From Actinomycetota bacterium (GTDB lineage: Bacteria > Actinomycetota > Acidimicrobiia > Acidimicrobiales > Ilumatobacteraceae): a DNA stretch of 34,233 nt. Location of the stretch: the NCBI GenBank assembly GCA_016213625.1, contig JACQZZ010000011.1, forward strand, positions 1 to 34,233. Reading direction: 5' to 3'. The notes beneath the pieces are model-generated. The model searched no databases, was not told where the DNA came from, and was given only the letters and a program-made list of their open reading frames with translations. A program made the translations under genes and the position numbers. Below are positions 15,656-22,515 of the stretch, in pieces; position 1 is the stretch's first letter, and every line of letters starts with the position of its first letter.

Positions 15656-17406
15656 CGACGGTCGTCCGGGAGGTCGTGCACAGGGAGCTCCAGCCGAGCC
15701 GGCGTCGGCCCACCGGTGGTGAAGGTGAGCACCGGGTCGCCCGTGTCGGGGACGCGAGAGAACGTTCCTGCGTCGTGGCCGGCCACCGCCACGCGAATCG
15801 CGCTGCCTGCCGGCACGACCGCGGCGACGGGAAACAGCGCGAGCTCCACCACGACGGCCCTGCCCGGCGTCAATGGCGACGCGAGGTCGGCGGTGCACGG
15901 GTGGTATGGGCCGTCCACGGTGTACGGCGGGTCGGCGGTGGCCCGGTGCAGTAGGCGGAGCACGCCTTCGGTCAGGTAGTCCACCGTGCCGTCGGCGGCG
16001 ACCGTCTCCAGGTACACGAAGAGGGCGCCATCGGCGTGGTCGCTCGCCACCACCAACGACACGACCGGCGTACCGGCAATGCGCAACGGATCGTCCAGCG
16101 CAGGTGAGGTCCAATGGACGAGCCACTCGTCGCGCTCGCGCCGGTCGCCGTACACCACCGGGCCGCCCCCCGACTGTGTGAGCCACCGATTCGTCGGCCC
16201 CGTCGCTGCCCGCGGGTCGCACAGGTACCGGCGAACTCCCTCTCGGGGGACGGCTCGATCGAGCCGGCCGTCGTCGGTGAGGAACCAATGCTGAGGCGAG
16301 ACACCGGTCGGCGGCCAACAGTCGGTGACGAGCCATTGCTCGTCGCCGACGCTGTAGTAGCGGATGCAGCGTGCGGTGCCCACCGAGTCGTCGGCCAGCC
16401 GCTCGGCGAGCCAGTCGGCCATCGCGCCCCGTTGTTCGTCGATGCTCGGCACCGCGTCGCCACCGGCCCGGACCGGACCGGCGTGGAACTGGCCACCGTG
16501 GCTCCATGCGCCCACGACGACCTGGTGAGGAGCGGCGGACGAGCGGAAGCGGGCCAGCGCGCCGAGCGCGGTCGCGGCATCGAACCAGCTGGCAACCCCC
16601 AGCATCGCGGTGCCGGCACCGTCGGCCGCATCTCGCCGGAAGAACGGGGCGCGGTCCGGGTACCCCAGCGCTCGAGAACCGTCGTCGTCGTAGCTGGTGA
16701 TCGTCCGGCCCACCGAGTACACGTCGACGTTGCGGTCGTGGTCGGCGACGGCGCGGGCAAGGAGGGTGTGGTCTCGATCGTCGTCGACCGGCCGTGGGTG
16801 ACCGTACTGGCGTCGAAGCGCGTCCGCCTCGGCGGCATCGCCGGCGATCAACGAGACGTCGTCGTGGTCGAGCGCGGCGTTGCCCGCTGCCCATTCGGCG
16901 AGGAAGCCCTCCAACATCATCCCTCCCGGGAAGCTGAGGTGCGCCCACGGGTCGTAGTCGGCGAATCGTGGTGCGACGGCCACCACGGCGCCACGACCGG
17001 TCGCGGCCAGCAGCTCGGCGGTGTTGCCGTCGTACGAGACGCCGTGCGCCCCCACGCGCCCGTTCGACCACGGTTGCGCGACGATCCAGTCGACCACCTC
17101 ACCGAGGTCGTCCACTTCGCGGTGCGACCACGGTCCGTCCCAGGTGCCGAACGATGCCCCGGTGCCGCGAACGTCGACGGTGACCAGCGCGACGCCGCGG
17201 GACGCGAACAACTCCGCCTCGGCGAGTTCGAGGGAGTCGTCGGCTGAACCGACCGCCGCTCGCCAGTACCTCGTGGCCCGCATCACTGTGCCAATCGGTC
17301 GAGCCACTTCGTCCGCGGGCAGCCACACGTCGATGGCGATCGACACGCCGTCGCTCATCACGAGATGTCTCGAACACCGAACGACTGCGGATCTCCCCGA
17401 CGACAT
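15652..17406 (-). CDS. CocE/NonD family alpha/beta-hydrolase (first gene of the operon)
   Basis: A 584-residue hydrolase of the cocaine esterase / S15 peptidase group, which cleaves acyl esters or amides (cocaine, alpha-amino-acid esters, cephalosporin acyl chains, X-Pro peptides). The nucleophile motif is GAHGVSYDGN with Ser124. VDVRGTGASFG precedes it at 78-87. The likely acid and base lie in VASWFDAATALG and VVVGAWSHGGQF. The C-terminal third has the jelly-roll character of the family. There is no signal peptide. An internal ATG at 17358 is possible, but the start at 17406 is supported by a leaderless promoter ending 6 nt upstream and by CSRHLVMSDGV, which resembles the family's usual N terminus. 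Confidence 0.9.
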   Translation of the reverse strand: MSSGRSAVVRCSRHLVMSDGVSIAIDVWLPADEVARPIGTVMRATRYWRAAVGSADDSLELAEAELFASRGVALVTVDVRGTGASFGTWDGPWSHREVDDLGEVVDWIVAQPWSNGRVGAHGVSYDGNTAELLAATGRGAVVAVAPRFADYDPWAHLSFPGGMMLEGFLAEWAAGNAALDHDDVSLIAGDAAEADALRRQYGHPRPVDDDRDHTLLARAVADHDRNVDVYSVGRTITSYDDDGSRALGYPDRAPFFRRDAADGAGTAMLGVASWFDAATALGALARFRSSAAPHQVVVGAWSHGGQFHAGPVRAGGDAVPSIDEQRGAMADWLAERLADDSVGTARCIRYYSVGDEQWLVTDCWPPTGVSPQHWFLTDDGRLDRAVPREGVRRYLCDPRAATGPTNRWLTQSGGGPVVYGDRRERDEWLVHWTSPALDDPLRIAGTPVVSLVVASDHADGALFVYLETVAADGTVDYLTEGVLRLLHRATADPPYTVDGPYHPCTADLASPLTPGRAVVVELALFPVAAVVPAGSAIRVAVAGHDAGTFSRVPDTGDPVLTFTTGGPTPARLELPVHDLPDDRR

Positions 17407-17465
17407 CGAGGTAGCCTACCGATCGATCGATCGGGCGTCAAGACCCGATCGATCGGTCGATCGGT
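17404..17465 (-). promoter_or_regulatory. TetR operator palindromes within a leaderless operon promoter
   Basis: On the minus strand TTGACG (17436-17441), a 17-nt spacer and TAGGCT (17413-17418) form a promoter whose start point falls on the ATG at 17406. The spacer contains the perfect 16-bp palindrome CCGATCGATCGATCGG (17419-17434). A second perfect palindrome, CCGATCGATCGG (17445-17456), lies just upstream of the -35. These are the obvious binding sites for the divergently encoded TetR protein, which would block the operon and probably its own gene. Confidence 0.8.
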
Positions 17466-17502
17466 TCGTTGCGAGACATCGGTACGGTGACAGACTGTCC
17501 GG

Positions 17503-18207
17503 GTGACGAACGTGGAGACACCCACCGTCGAGCGGATCCGCGCCGCGGCGCTGATGCTCTTCTCGGCAAAAGGCTTTGCTGCCACAGGCATCCGCGAGCT
17601 GGCCGACGCTGCCGGGTTGTCATCGGCGTCGCTCTACCACCACATGGGCACCAAGGACGATCTGCTCATCCAGATCATGACGGACGGTCACGAGCGCCTG
17701 CTGGCGACCGCCGAGATGTCGATCGGCGGGGTCGAGCGACCCGACGTGCGCCTCGCGCGGCTCGTGCAGGTCCACGTGGTGATGCACGCCGTGCACAACC
17801 GCGAGTGCCGGGTGATCGACAACGAGGTCCGCTCGCTGAGCGACACCGCTGCTCGTACCACCATCGTCGAACTGAGGGACCGATACGAGGACATGTGGTC
17901 GACGACGCTCCGCGACGGGCTCGCCGGCGGGAACTTCCAGTTCGCCGACATCCGGCTCACCACCCTGGCGCTCATCGACCTGTGCACGGGAGTGGCCGCG
18001 TGGTTCCGCCCGGACGGCGATCGCGATGCGTTCACCGTCGCGACCCACCACGTCGACCTCGCCCTCGCGATGGTCTCGGCGCGCCGCAGTCACCGTCCCG
18101 TGCGGGCCAAGGACGTCCATCTGCTCGAGCCGGATTGGTTCACCCAGCAGTGGAATCGCCCGGACACGACGCCGGGAACGGCCGGCAGCTCGCCCCTGCA
18201 GCGGTGA
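17503..18207 (+). CDS. TetR/AcrR-family transcriptional regulator
   Basis: A 234-residue regulator. The N-terminal DNA-binding domain is clear: VERIRAAALMLFSAKGFAATGIRELADAAG followed by the recognition helix LSSASLYHHMGTKDDLL (about residues 39-55). The C-terminal ligand domain includes EVRSLSDTAARTTIVELRD and a tail with LATHHVDLALAMV-like helices of the TetR groups that often sense acyl-CoA or other lipophilic ligands. The start is GTG at 17503. A weak promoter (TTGCGA-16-CAGACT, 17469-17496) would make it leaderless too. It is divergent from the nine-gene operon and shares the palindrome-rich intergenic region, so it most likely represses that operon. The inducer is unknown. Confidence 0.9.
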   Translation: MTNVETPTVERIRAAALMLFSAKGFAATGIRELADAAGLSSASLYHHMGTKDDLLIQIMTDGHERLLATAEMSIGGVERPDVRLARLVQVHVVMHAVHNRECRVIDNEVRSLSDTAARTTIVELRDRYEDMWSTTLRDGLAGGNFQFADIRLTTLALIDLCTGVAAWFRPDGDRDAFTVATHHVDLALAMVSARRSHRPVRAKDVHLLEPDWFTQQWNRPDTTPGTAGSSPLQR

Positions 18208-18279
18208 TCGTGCGCTTCGTCGGCGCGCGAGTGGACGGAGACGACGTTCGGGCGGCCATCGGGTCCGTCAACGGTGGCA

Positions 18280-18316
18280 GCGTTCGCTGACCTGCGCAGA
18301 ATGCCGCCGATCGTTG
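18280..18316. repeat. 37-nt imperfect direct repeat, copy 1
   Basis: This 37-nt segment matches 18487-18523 at 28 of 37 positions with no gaps. Identical 12-nt ends (GCGTTCGCTGAC) and a conserved CGATCGTTG end frame a variable middle. It lies in a 347-nt stretch without an intact gene. The second copy directly precedes the hipA remnant. Confidence 0.65.
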
Positions 18317-18321
18317 TGGTC

Positions 18322-18360
18322 AAGGCCATCACCAGCACGGTCTCGGTCCTCGTCATCACC
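18322..18360 (+). pseudogene. 39-nt fragment resembling a copper P-type ATPase gene
   Basis: This segment matches 27969-28007, inside the copper ATPase gene of this window, at 35 of 39 positions with exact runs of 16 and 14 nt. In the same frame it encodes AITSTVSVLVI, against AITSTVTVLVI just before the CPH motif of the ATPase. Similarity stops abruptly after it, and the frame ends at TGA 18391-18393. It looks like a leftover of a second copper ATPase gene or a short recombination scar. Chance or convergent transmembrane sequence cannot be excluded. Confidence 0.45.
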
Positions 18361-18486
18361 GGTCTGTGCGAGGTGGTCGCTCAGCGCGCGTGAGGAGGTC
18401 GAAGCCGGCTTGGAGATCGACCCGCATCGTCACGGTCATCGCGACGGCTTCATGAACAACGTTGGCCAACTCATCTCATGATGTCG

Positions 18487-18523
18487 GCGTTCGCTGACAC
18501 ATGTGGGATGTCGTCGATCGTTG
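18487..18523. repeat. 37-nt imperfect direct repeat, copy 2, with adjoining inverted repeat
   Basis: This is the partner of 18280-18316. It runs directly into an inverted repeat, GACATT (18523-18528) / AATGTC (18534-18539), separated by 5 nt. It immediately precedes the hipA remnant. It may be the remains of a toxin-antitoxin operator, but no hipB sequence is visible. Confidence 0.55.
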
Positions 18524-18545
18524 ACATTGATCAAATGTCCGCGTA

Positions 18546-19196
18546 CGCGCTGGCTTGATCGCTGCGACGACGTCAATCCGTACCTTCGGAGCGGAGCGGG
18601 CACTTGTCGTCGAACGCTATGACCGGATCATCGACAACTCCGGTGCCGTCGTGCGGGTCCACCAGGAGGACCTGTGCCAGGCGCTCAGCGTCCACCCCGA
18701 CAGAAAGTACGAAGTCGACGGGGGACCAGGCGCCGAACAGCTCGGCCGGCTCATCCGTGAGGTCGCCGGAGACCGCGACGTGGCACGGTTCTTCGACGCC
18801 CTCGTCTTCAACTGGCTCGTGCTGGCAACAGACGGTCACGCCAAGAACTACTCCCTGTTGCTGAGTGGCCATCAGGTGCGCCTCGCTCCGCTCTACGACG
18901 TCGCGTGCGCGCTTCCGCATCTCGACCACCCTCGCGAGGCGCGAATGGCACAGAAGATCGGCGGCGAGTACCGCCCTTCCTTCATTCAACGCCGGCACTG
19001 GGAACGACTCGCCCGCTCGCTCGGCCTCGGATCCGACGAGGCACAGGCCCGTATCAGGGCGCTCGCGGCACACCTGCCCGACGCCGGGCGCGATCGGCAA
19101 GAACAGTGCGGCCTGCCGAGTGCGGCGAACCCGGCATTGGTCAGCAGTGCTGGTGCGCGCGAGCACGTCATGATGTTCCGATCAGGGGTACGTTGA
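18546..19196 (+). pseudogene. 5'-truncated HipA-like kinase remnant
   Basis: The frame enters HipA homology abruptly: SIRTFGAERALVVERYDR corresponds to the middle of the usual protein. RVHQEDLCQALSVHPDRKY, NWLVLATDGHAKNYSLLL (catalytic loop) and LAPLYDVACALPH (metal-binding segment) follow in the normal order. HipA-type serine/threonine kinases are about 400-440 residues, but only some 150 homologous residues remain. The N-terminal domain and most of the nucleotide-binding lobe are missing, so kinase activity is unlikely. There is no antitoxin gene beside it. A TTG at 18555 could start a 213-residue product, but I see no good start signal. It marks a deletion point in this decayed stretch. 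Confidence 0.78.
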
Positions 19197-19203
19197 CGTG
19201 ATG
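19189..19203 (+). promoter_or_regulatory. Probable leaderless -10 element of the diguanylate cyclase gene
   Basis: TACGTT at 19189-19194 is followed by 6 nt and the ATG at 19201. The same hexamer is used in front of the MarR gene. The -35 is poor. This spacing favours 19201 over the adjacent GTG at 19198 as the start. Confidence 0.5.
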
Positions 19204-20640
19204 TCGCAGTCCGAGGTCGCCTCCACCCGCTCCGGCGCCACAGGTCACGATGCTGCGGCCGAGGCGCTTCCGCGCAACCCCTTGCCGAGGTTGACGAGGA
19301 AGGTGTTCACGGATCTGGCGATCTGGATGATCGGGCTCGGGCTCTTGATCGGGCTCGCGTTCCCGTTCTTCACGGTCGCCTTCGGGGTGCCTTCGAAGTA
19401 TGTGCTGACCGTCGGGTTCTTCGCCGCGACGATCGGAGCCGGCCTCGTCGTCGGAGCGACGAATCAGTACCTGTCGCGACTCGTGGTCCGATCGCGTTTG
19501 CAGTTCATGCGCTCCAAGATGTCGCAAGTGGAGGCCGCGCTTCGCCACGCCTCCGCCACAGACGAGTCTGCCGGCTGCACGCCAGAGACCTGCTCGATCC
19601 CGGTCGACTCGGACGACGAACTCGGAGCGGCCGCGGCCTCGTTCAACAACCTCGTCGAGGCGCTCGCTGAATCGAACCGCATCACGAACATCGCTCGCCG
19701 ATTCGCGACCACCCTGTCGTCACACATCGAACTGACACCGCTCGTCGACGCCGCGCTCGGTGAGCTCCAACGCACCGGCCGTTACACCGCGTCCGCGTTG
19801 TGCATCGTCCGCGAGGGCGACATGGTGACGGTCTCCTCGAACGGCATCGTCGACCCCTCGGACCTCGCGACGGGTGAGCTCGTCCAACAGGCATACCGAA
19901 CGCTCACCGCCATCCAGATGGACCTGCCGGACGACATTCGCCTCGACGGGAGCGTGGTCACGTTCCGCCCCCGATCGATCGGCGTGTACCCACTGCACCT
20001 CCGGCGGGTTCCAGTCGGGGTCGTCATCCTGGCATCGGCCGAGCCCGTGCGGGCTGATGACGAGCTGCTCATCGAACAGCTGCTCCCCCACTTCGCGGTG
20101 GCACTCAACAACGCCCTCAGCCACGAACGGCTGCAGCGTGTCGCCGCCATCGACACGCTGACCGGCCTCTACAACCGCCGCTTCGGACTGGAACGGCTGA
20201 GCCAGGACTTCACCCGGTCCGTCCGGTCGAAGGAACCGCTCGGCCTGGTCCTGTTCGACATCGATCACTTCAAGCAGGTCAACGACACCTACGGACACCA
20301 GACCGGCGACCACGTCCTGAAGGCAGTCGCCGACAGCGCCAAGAGTGTGCTGCGCGAAGGCGACACGTTGTTGCGGTATGGGGGCGAGGAGTTCCTGGCG
20401 GTGCTCCCCGGCGCCGGCGAGGCCGACGTCGGCGGCTTGGGCGAACGAATCCGGCGTGTCGTGGAGTCGACGGTCATCACCGACTCCGCCATCGAACTCC
20501 ACGTCACGGTCAGCCTCGGCGCAGCGTCGTTCCCCGCCCTCAATGTCACCGACCTCGACGACCTGATCCGCCAGACCGACGCCGCCATGTACAGCGCCAA
20601 GAACGCAGGACGCAACCGCCTCGTCTTCGCCGGAACCTGA
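19201..20640 (+). CDS. Membrane-bound GAF-GGDEF diguanylate cyclase
   Basis: A 479-residue protein expected to make cyclic di-GMP from two GTP. Two transmembrane helices (about 38-62 and 68-88) are followed by a HAMP-like linker helix (~90-165, with DDELGAAAASFNNLVEAL), a GAF-like sensor region (~165-305) and a GGDEF domain (~315-479). The active site is intact: GGEEF at 394-398 with LFDIDHFKQVND upstream (D353). The inhibitory I-site R385-E-G-D388 is kept, so product feedback is likely. There is no EAL domain. The preceding gene is a decayed hipA, so it is probably transcribed alone. The signal sensed by the GAF region cannot be read from sequence. Confidence 0.92.
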   Translation: MSQSEVASTRSGATGHDAAAEALPRNPLPRLTRKVFTDLAIWMIGLGLLIGLAFPFFTVAFGVPSKYVLTVGFFAATIGAGLVVGATNQYLSRLVVRSRLQFMRSKMSQVEAALRHASATDESAGCTPETCSIPVDSDDELGAAAASFNNLVEALAESNRITNIARRFATTLSSHIELTPLVDAALGELQRTGRYTASALCIVREGDMVTVSSNGIVDPSDLATGELVQQAYRTLTAIQMDLPDDIRLDGSVVTFRPRSIGVYPLHLRRVPVGVVILASAEPVRADDELLIEQLLPHFAVALNNALSHERLQRVAAIDTLTGLYNRRFGLERLSQDFTRSVRSKEPLGLVLFDIDHFKQVNDTYGHQTGDHVLKAVADSAKSVLREGDTLLRYGGEEFLAVLPGAGEADVGGLGERIRRVVESTVITDSAIELHVTVSLGAASFPALNVTDLDDLIRQTDAAMYSAKNAGRNRLVFAGT

Positions 20641-20898
20641 CCCGCCGGCAGCCGTCCGCAACGACCGACGGATGTGGGCGCTCCATGCCGGCTTCCTCGC
20701 GCTCGGGGTCTCCCCTACCGTTCCGACATCCGTGCTCGCCGAAGCCTGACGCGGTGAACCCACCAGGAGTGTCTGGCCCACTTCCGTGTGCTGTGCACCA
20801 CCGAACCTCTCACCGAGGAACAGGCGAAAGCAGTGGCCGCGTGAGGCGCACGCGCGGGCCATGCCGACATCGTCGACGTGGCGGTGCGTGACATTCAG
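20641..20898. other. Gene-poor intergenic stretch with a possible gene remnant
   Basis: No intact gene is visible. A short plus-strand frame ending at TGA near 20845 reads AHFRVLCTTEPLTEEQAKAV, which looks like the end of a broken coding sequence, possibly transposase-like. It is too short to assign. No repeat, hairpin or RNA gene stands out. Confidence 0.3.
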
Positions 20899-20937
20899 TT
20901 GCCATGGCATCTATTGCCGGGTACGTTGGTCCGGGTG
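20899..20937 (+). promoter_or_regulatory. Leaderless promoter of the MarR pair with overlapping palindrome
   Basis: TTGCCA (20899-20904), a 17-nt spacer and TACGTT (20922-20927) place the start point at or next to the GTG at 20935. The 10-bp palindrome TGCCATGGCA (20900-20909) overlaps the -35 and is a candidate operator for autoregulation. This decides the start of the first MarR gene over the earlier GTG at 20878, which lies upstream of the promoter. Confidence 0.68.
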
Positions 20938-21414
20938 TCGAATCGGACGACCCCGACAACCGGCTCACTCGTCTGGCACCTCGCCACGCGATGGAGAACC
21001 GTCGCAGATCGGACCGTCGCCGAGTGGGGCCTCACCCACGCCACCTACTCGGCGCTCGCCTGCCTCCGCGCGCTGACGACCGACCGAGACCTTCCCAACC
21101 AACGCGAACTCGCGAACTACGCTGGGCTCGACCCGGTGTACACATCGAAGCTGGTTCGAGTGCTCGAGCGAGATGGTCTGTTGGTGCGGCGGCCAGACCC
21201 GTCGGACGCCCGGTCGGTGTTGCTCGAAATCACCGAGGATGGCGCGACTGTTGCCGATCGGGCGATGGCGCGCATGCGACGCCTCGACCAAGACCTCACT
21301 GCTTCGATCGGCGGACCGAGCAGCGAAGCCGTGAGCGCTCTCAACCGAACCCTCAGCACTCTTCTGGCACAGACCGAGCCAGCACGCCACACGACGAACG
21401 GAGATCCCCGATGA
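20935..21414 (+). CDS. MarR-family transcriptional regulator
   Basis: A 159-residue winged-helix protein. The DNA-binding core reads LPNQRELANYAGLDPVYTSKLVRVLERDGLLVRRPDPSDARSVLLEITEDG (middle of the protein), with the DPSDAR-x(n)-LE-x-T wing that is a MarR hallmark. The flanking helices should form the dimer interface that binds small phenolic or lipophilic ligands. Its stop overlaps the start of a second MarR-like gene (ATGA), so both are co-translated. It probably controls its own transcription through the palindrome in the promoter. No nearby efflux or enzyme gene reveals the ligand. Confidence 0.88.
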   Translation: MSNRTTPTTGSLVWHLATRWRTVADRTVAEWGLTHATYSALACLRALTTDRDLPNQRELANYAGLDPVYTSKLVRVLERDGLLVRRPDPSDARSVLLEITEDGATVADRAMARMRRLDQDLTASIGGPSSEAVSALNRTLSTLLAQTEPARHTTNGDPR

Positions 21415-21875
21415 CACCACCTGCAACCCGAACGAAGTCCATCGGCGAAGCAGAGCGATCTCTGCGAAGCCTCCTTGAACGCCAACTCGAACCTGCTCGG
21501 CTGACGTTTCCACAGTGGACGACCCTGGTCGCCATCGCCTCGAGCGGCACGCTCACGACCCAAGAAGTGATCGACCGACAACTGGCCGGTCACGTGGTCG
21601 ACAACAGCCAGGCTGCGCACGAGGCCATTGCGACACTGGAGTTCCGTCGATTGATCTCCGACGCTTCGGCGGGCGAGACCGCCGTCGAACCAGGCGACAC
21701 GTCGGCGACGTGGACGCTCACGGCGGCCGGCGAGCGTCTCTTTCGGCCGTTGCGCGCTTCCATCGGCGAAGTCGTCGCGGAACTGACCGACGGGCTCTCC
21801 GATCAAGCGCTGCATGTCACCTCGCAGACCCTGGCGGCCCTCACCGCACGGGCCAACGATCGCCTCGCGCGCTGA
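21411..21875 (+). CDS. Second MarR-like winged-helix protein
   Basis: A 154-residue protein with MarR-type organisation but a weaker DNA-binding signature than its neighbour. It opens with an amphipathic helix, IGEAERSLRSLLERQLEPARLTFPQWTTLVAIASS. The central helix-turn-helix region includes TTQEVIDRQLAGHVVDNSQAAHEAIATLEFRRLI. The C-terminal helices resemble the MarR dimerisation region. The ATGA overlap with the first MarR gene suggests production in fixed ratio, so a heterodimer or an accessory ligand-sensing partner is possible. Within MarR it resembles the uncharacterised small proteins that often follow such regulators in actinobacteria. Confidence 0.75.
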   Translation: MTPPATRTKSIGEAERSLRSLLERQLEPARLTFPQWTTLVAIASSGTLTTQEVIDRQLAGHVVDNSQAAHEAIATLEFRRLISDASAGETAVEPGDTSATWTLTAAGERLFRPLRASIGEVVAELTDGLSDQALHVTSQTLAALTARANDRLAR

Positions 21876-21958
21876 GTCTGGGCCGCATGCGGCAGGCCGA
21901 TGCGCGCGCCATTCCTTTGGCCGGCCCCGCCCCGCAGGATCCGGCGGCGCACGCAACT

Positions 21959-21984
21959 ACGAGGAAGACATTGTTCTTCCTCGT
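21959..21984 (+). terminator. Perfect 10-bp hairpin after the MarR pair
   Basis: Arms ACGAGGAAGA (21959-21968) and TCTTCCTCGT (21975-21984) enclose a 6-nt loop, 83 nt after the MarR stop. There is no T-run, but many high-GC actinobacterial terminators lack one. It may end the MarR transcript, or it may belong to the adjoining att-like region. Confidence 0.55.
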
Positions 21985-21988
21985 GCCG

Positions 21989-22008
21989 GGGTGGGTTCGA
22001 ACCCACCC
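21989..22008. other. 20-bp perfect palindrome resembling a tRNA T-arm
   Basis: A 20-bp perfect palindrome centred on TTCGAA has the look of a T-arm (GGTTCGAACC). The loop is one base short for a normal T-loop, and the rest of a tRNA cannot be folded around it. It may be a decayed tRNA 3' end or a recombination core at the edge of the copper block. Confidence 0.5.
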
Positions 22009-22042
22009 GGAGTCTCCTCCAGGGGTTTCACTTCACTCCCAT

Positions 22043-22164
22043 GTCCAGCTGGTCCAGCTGAGTCCGTCGGACCTGCTCACATCTGCCGTCGTCGTGCGTC
22101 CCGTCCGGTCTCGTCCGCCGCGGTCCGCCGGTGTCCGCCGAGTCATGTGCAGGAACTGTGCAGG
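22043..22164. repeat. Phased short direct repeats, possible integrase arm sites
   Basis: Three families of short direct repeats are packed here: GTCCAGCTG twice in tandem (22043-22060), GTCCGCCG three times at exact 10-bp spacing (22113, 22123, 22133), and TGTGCAGG twice 11 bp apart (22146, 22157). Spacing near one helical turn fits sites bound side by side by a recombinase such as a tyrosine integrase. No integrase gene is in the window. Confidence 0.5.
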
Positions 22165-22177
22165 GAGCCCGACGGCG

Positions 22178-22453
22178 TCAAGAACGGGGGGCCGTGAGTG
22201 TTTCGAGTCGCGTGCGGTAGTCGTCGGGCTCGATCTCGCCCCGGGCGAGACGCTCGGCGAGGATCTGCTGCGGGTTTGGAGCAGGCGGCGCCGCCGGACC
22301 AGTTGCGGCGGGGTGTTCGTGGGTGCCCGCGCGGCGGAGCAGCGCAACGCCGAGCCAGACCACGCTGCCCCACACGAGCAGCATCATCATCGCCATCGGG
22401 ATCCAGCCCCATCCAAATCCGTCGTGCATGTCGTTGTTCCAGTTGCCGTGCAT
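22178..22453 (-). CDS. Small SHOCT-domain membrane protein
   Basis: A 91-residue protein with one transmembrane helix (about residues 17-38) and a C-terminal SHOCT domain: PQQILAERLARGEIEPDDYRTRLETL. SHOCT domains are short oligomerisation modules often found at the ends of membrane proteins. The N terminus is rich in His, Met, Trp and Asp (MHGNWNNDMHDGFGWGW), consistent with a metal-related location but not proof of binding. The ATG at 22453 is preferred over the adjacent GTG because GGAGG sits 5 nt upstream. It is the last gene of the minus-strand copper block, 62 nt after the DUF1573-like gene. Confidence 0.85.
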   Translation of the reverse strand: MHGNWNNDMHDGFGWGWIPMAMMMLLVWGSVVWLGVALLRRAGTHEHPAATGPAAPPAPNPQQILAERLARGEIEPDDYRTRLETLTAPRS

Positions 22454-22515
22454 CACGGCCTCCGTTCGTTGTCGTGTCTGAGTGCGTCAGACGTTCGATT
22501 CATTGGGCTTGACGG

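Noticed and set aside
3575..17406. A true microcystin degradation (mlrABCD) cluster
   Set aside because: No MlrA-like membrane protease is present, and M81/S12 genes with transporters are widespread in bacteria that do not degrade microcystin. Kept only as an analogy.
18301..18393. A 30-residue single-helix membrane peptide gene
   Set aside because: The frame has no ribosome-binding site or promoter, and its core is better explained as a copper ATPase-like fragment.
20878..20934. Earlier GTG start (20878) for the first MarR gene
   Set aside because: It would place the start codon upstream of a good -35/-10 pair; the GTG at 20935 sits at the predicted transcription start.
21985..22060. A complete tRNA gene around the TTCGAA palindrome
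   Set aside because: The T-loop is one base short and no acceptor, D or anticodon arms can be folded on either strand.
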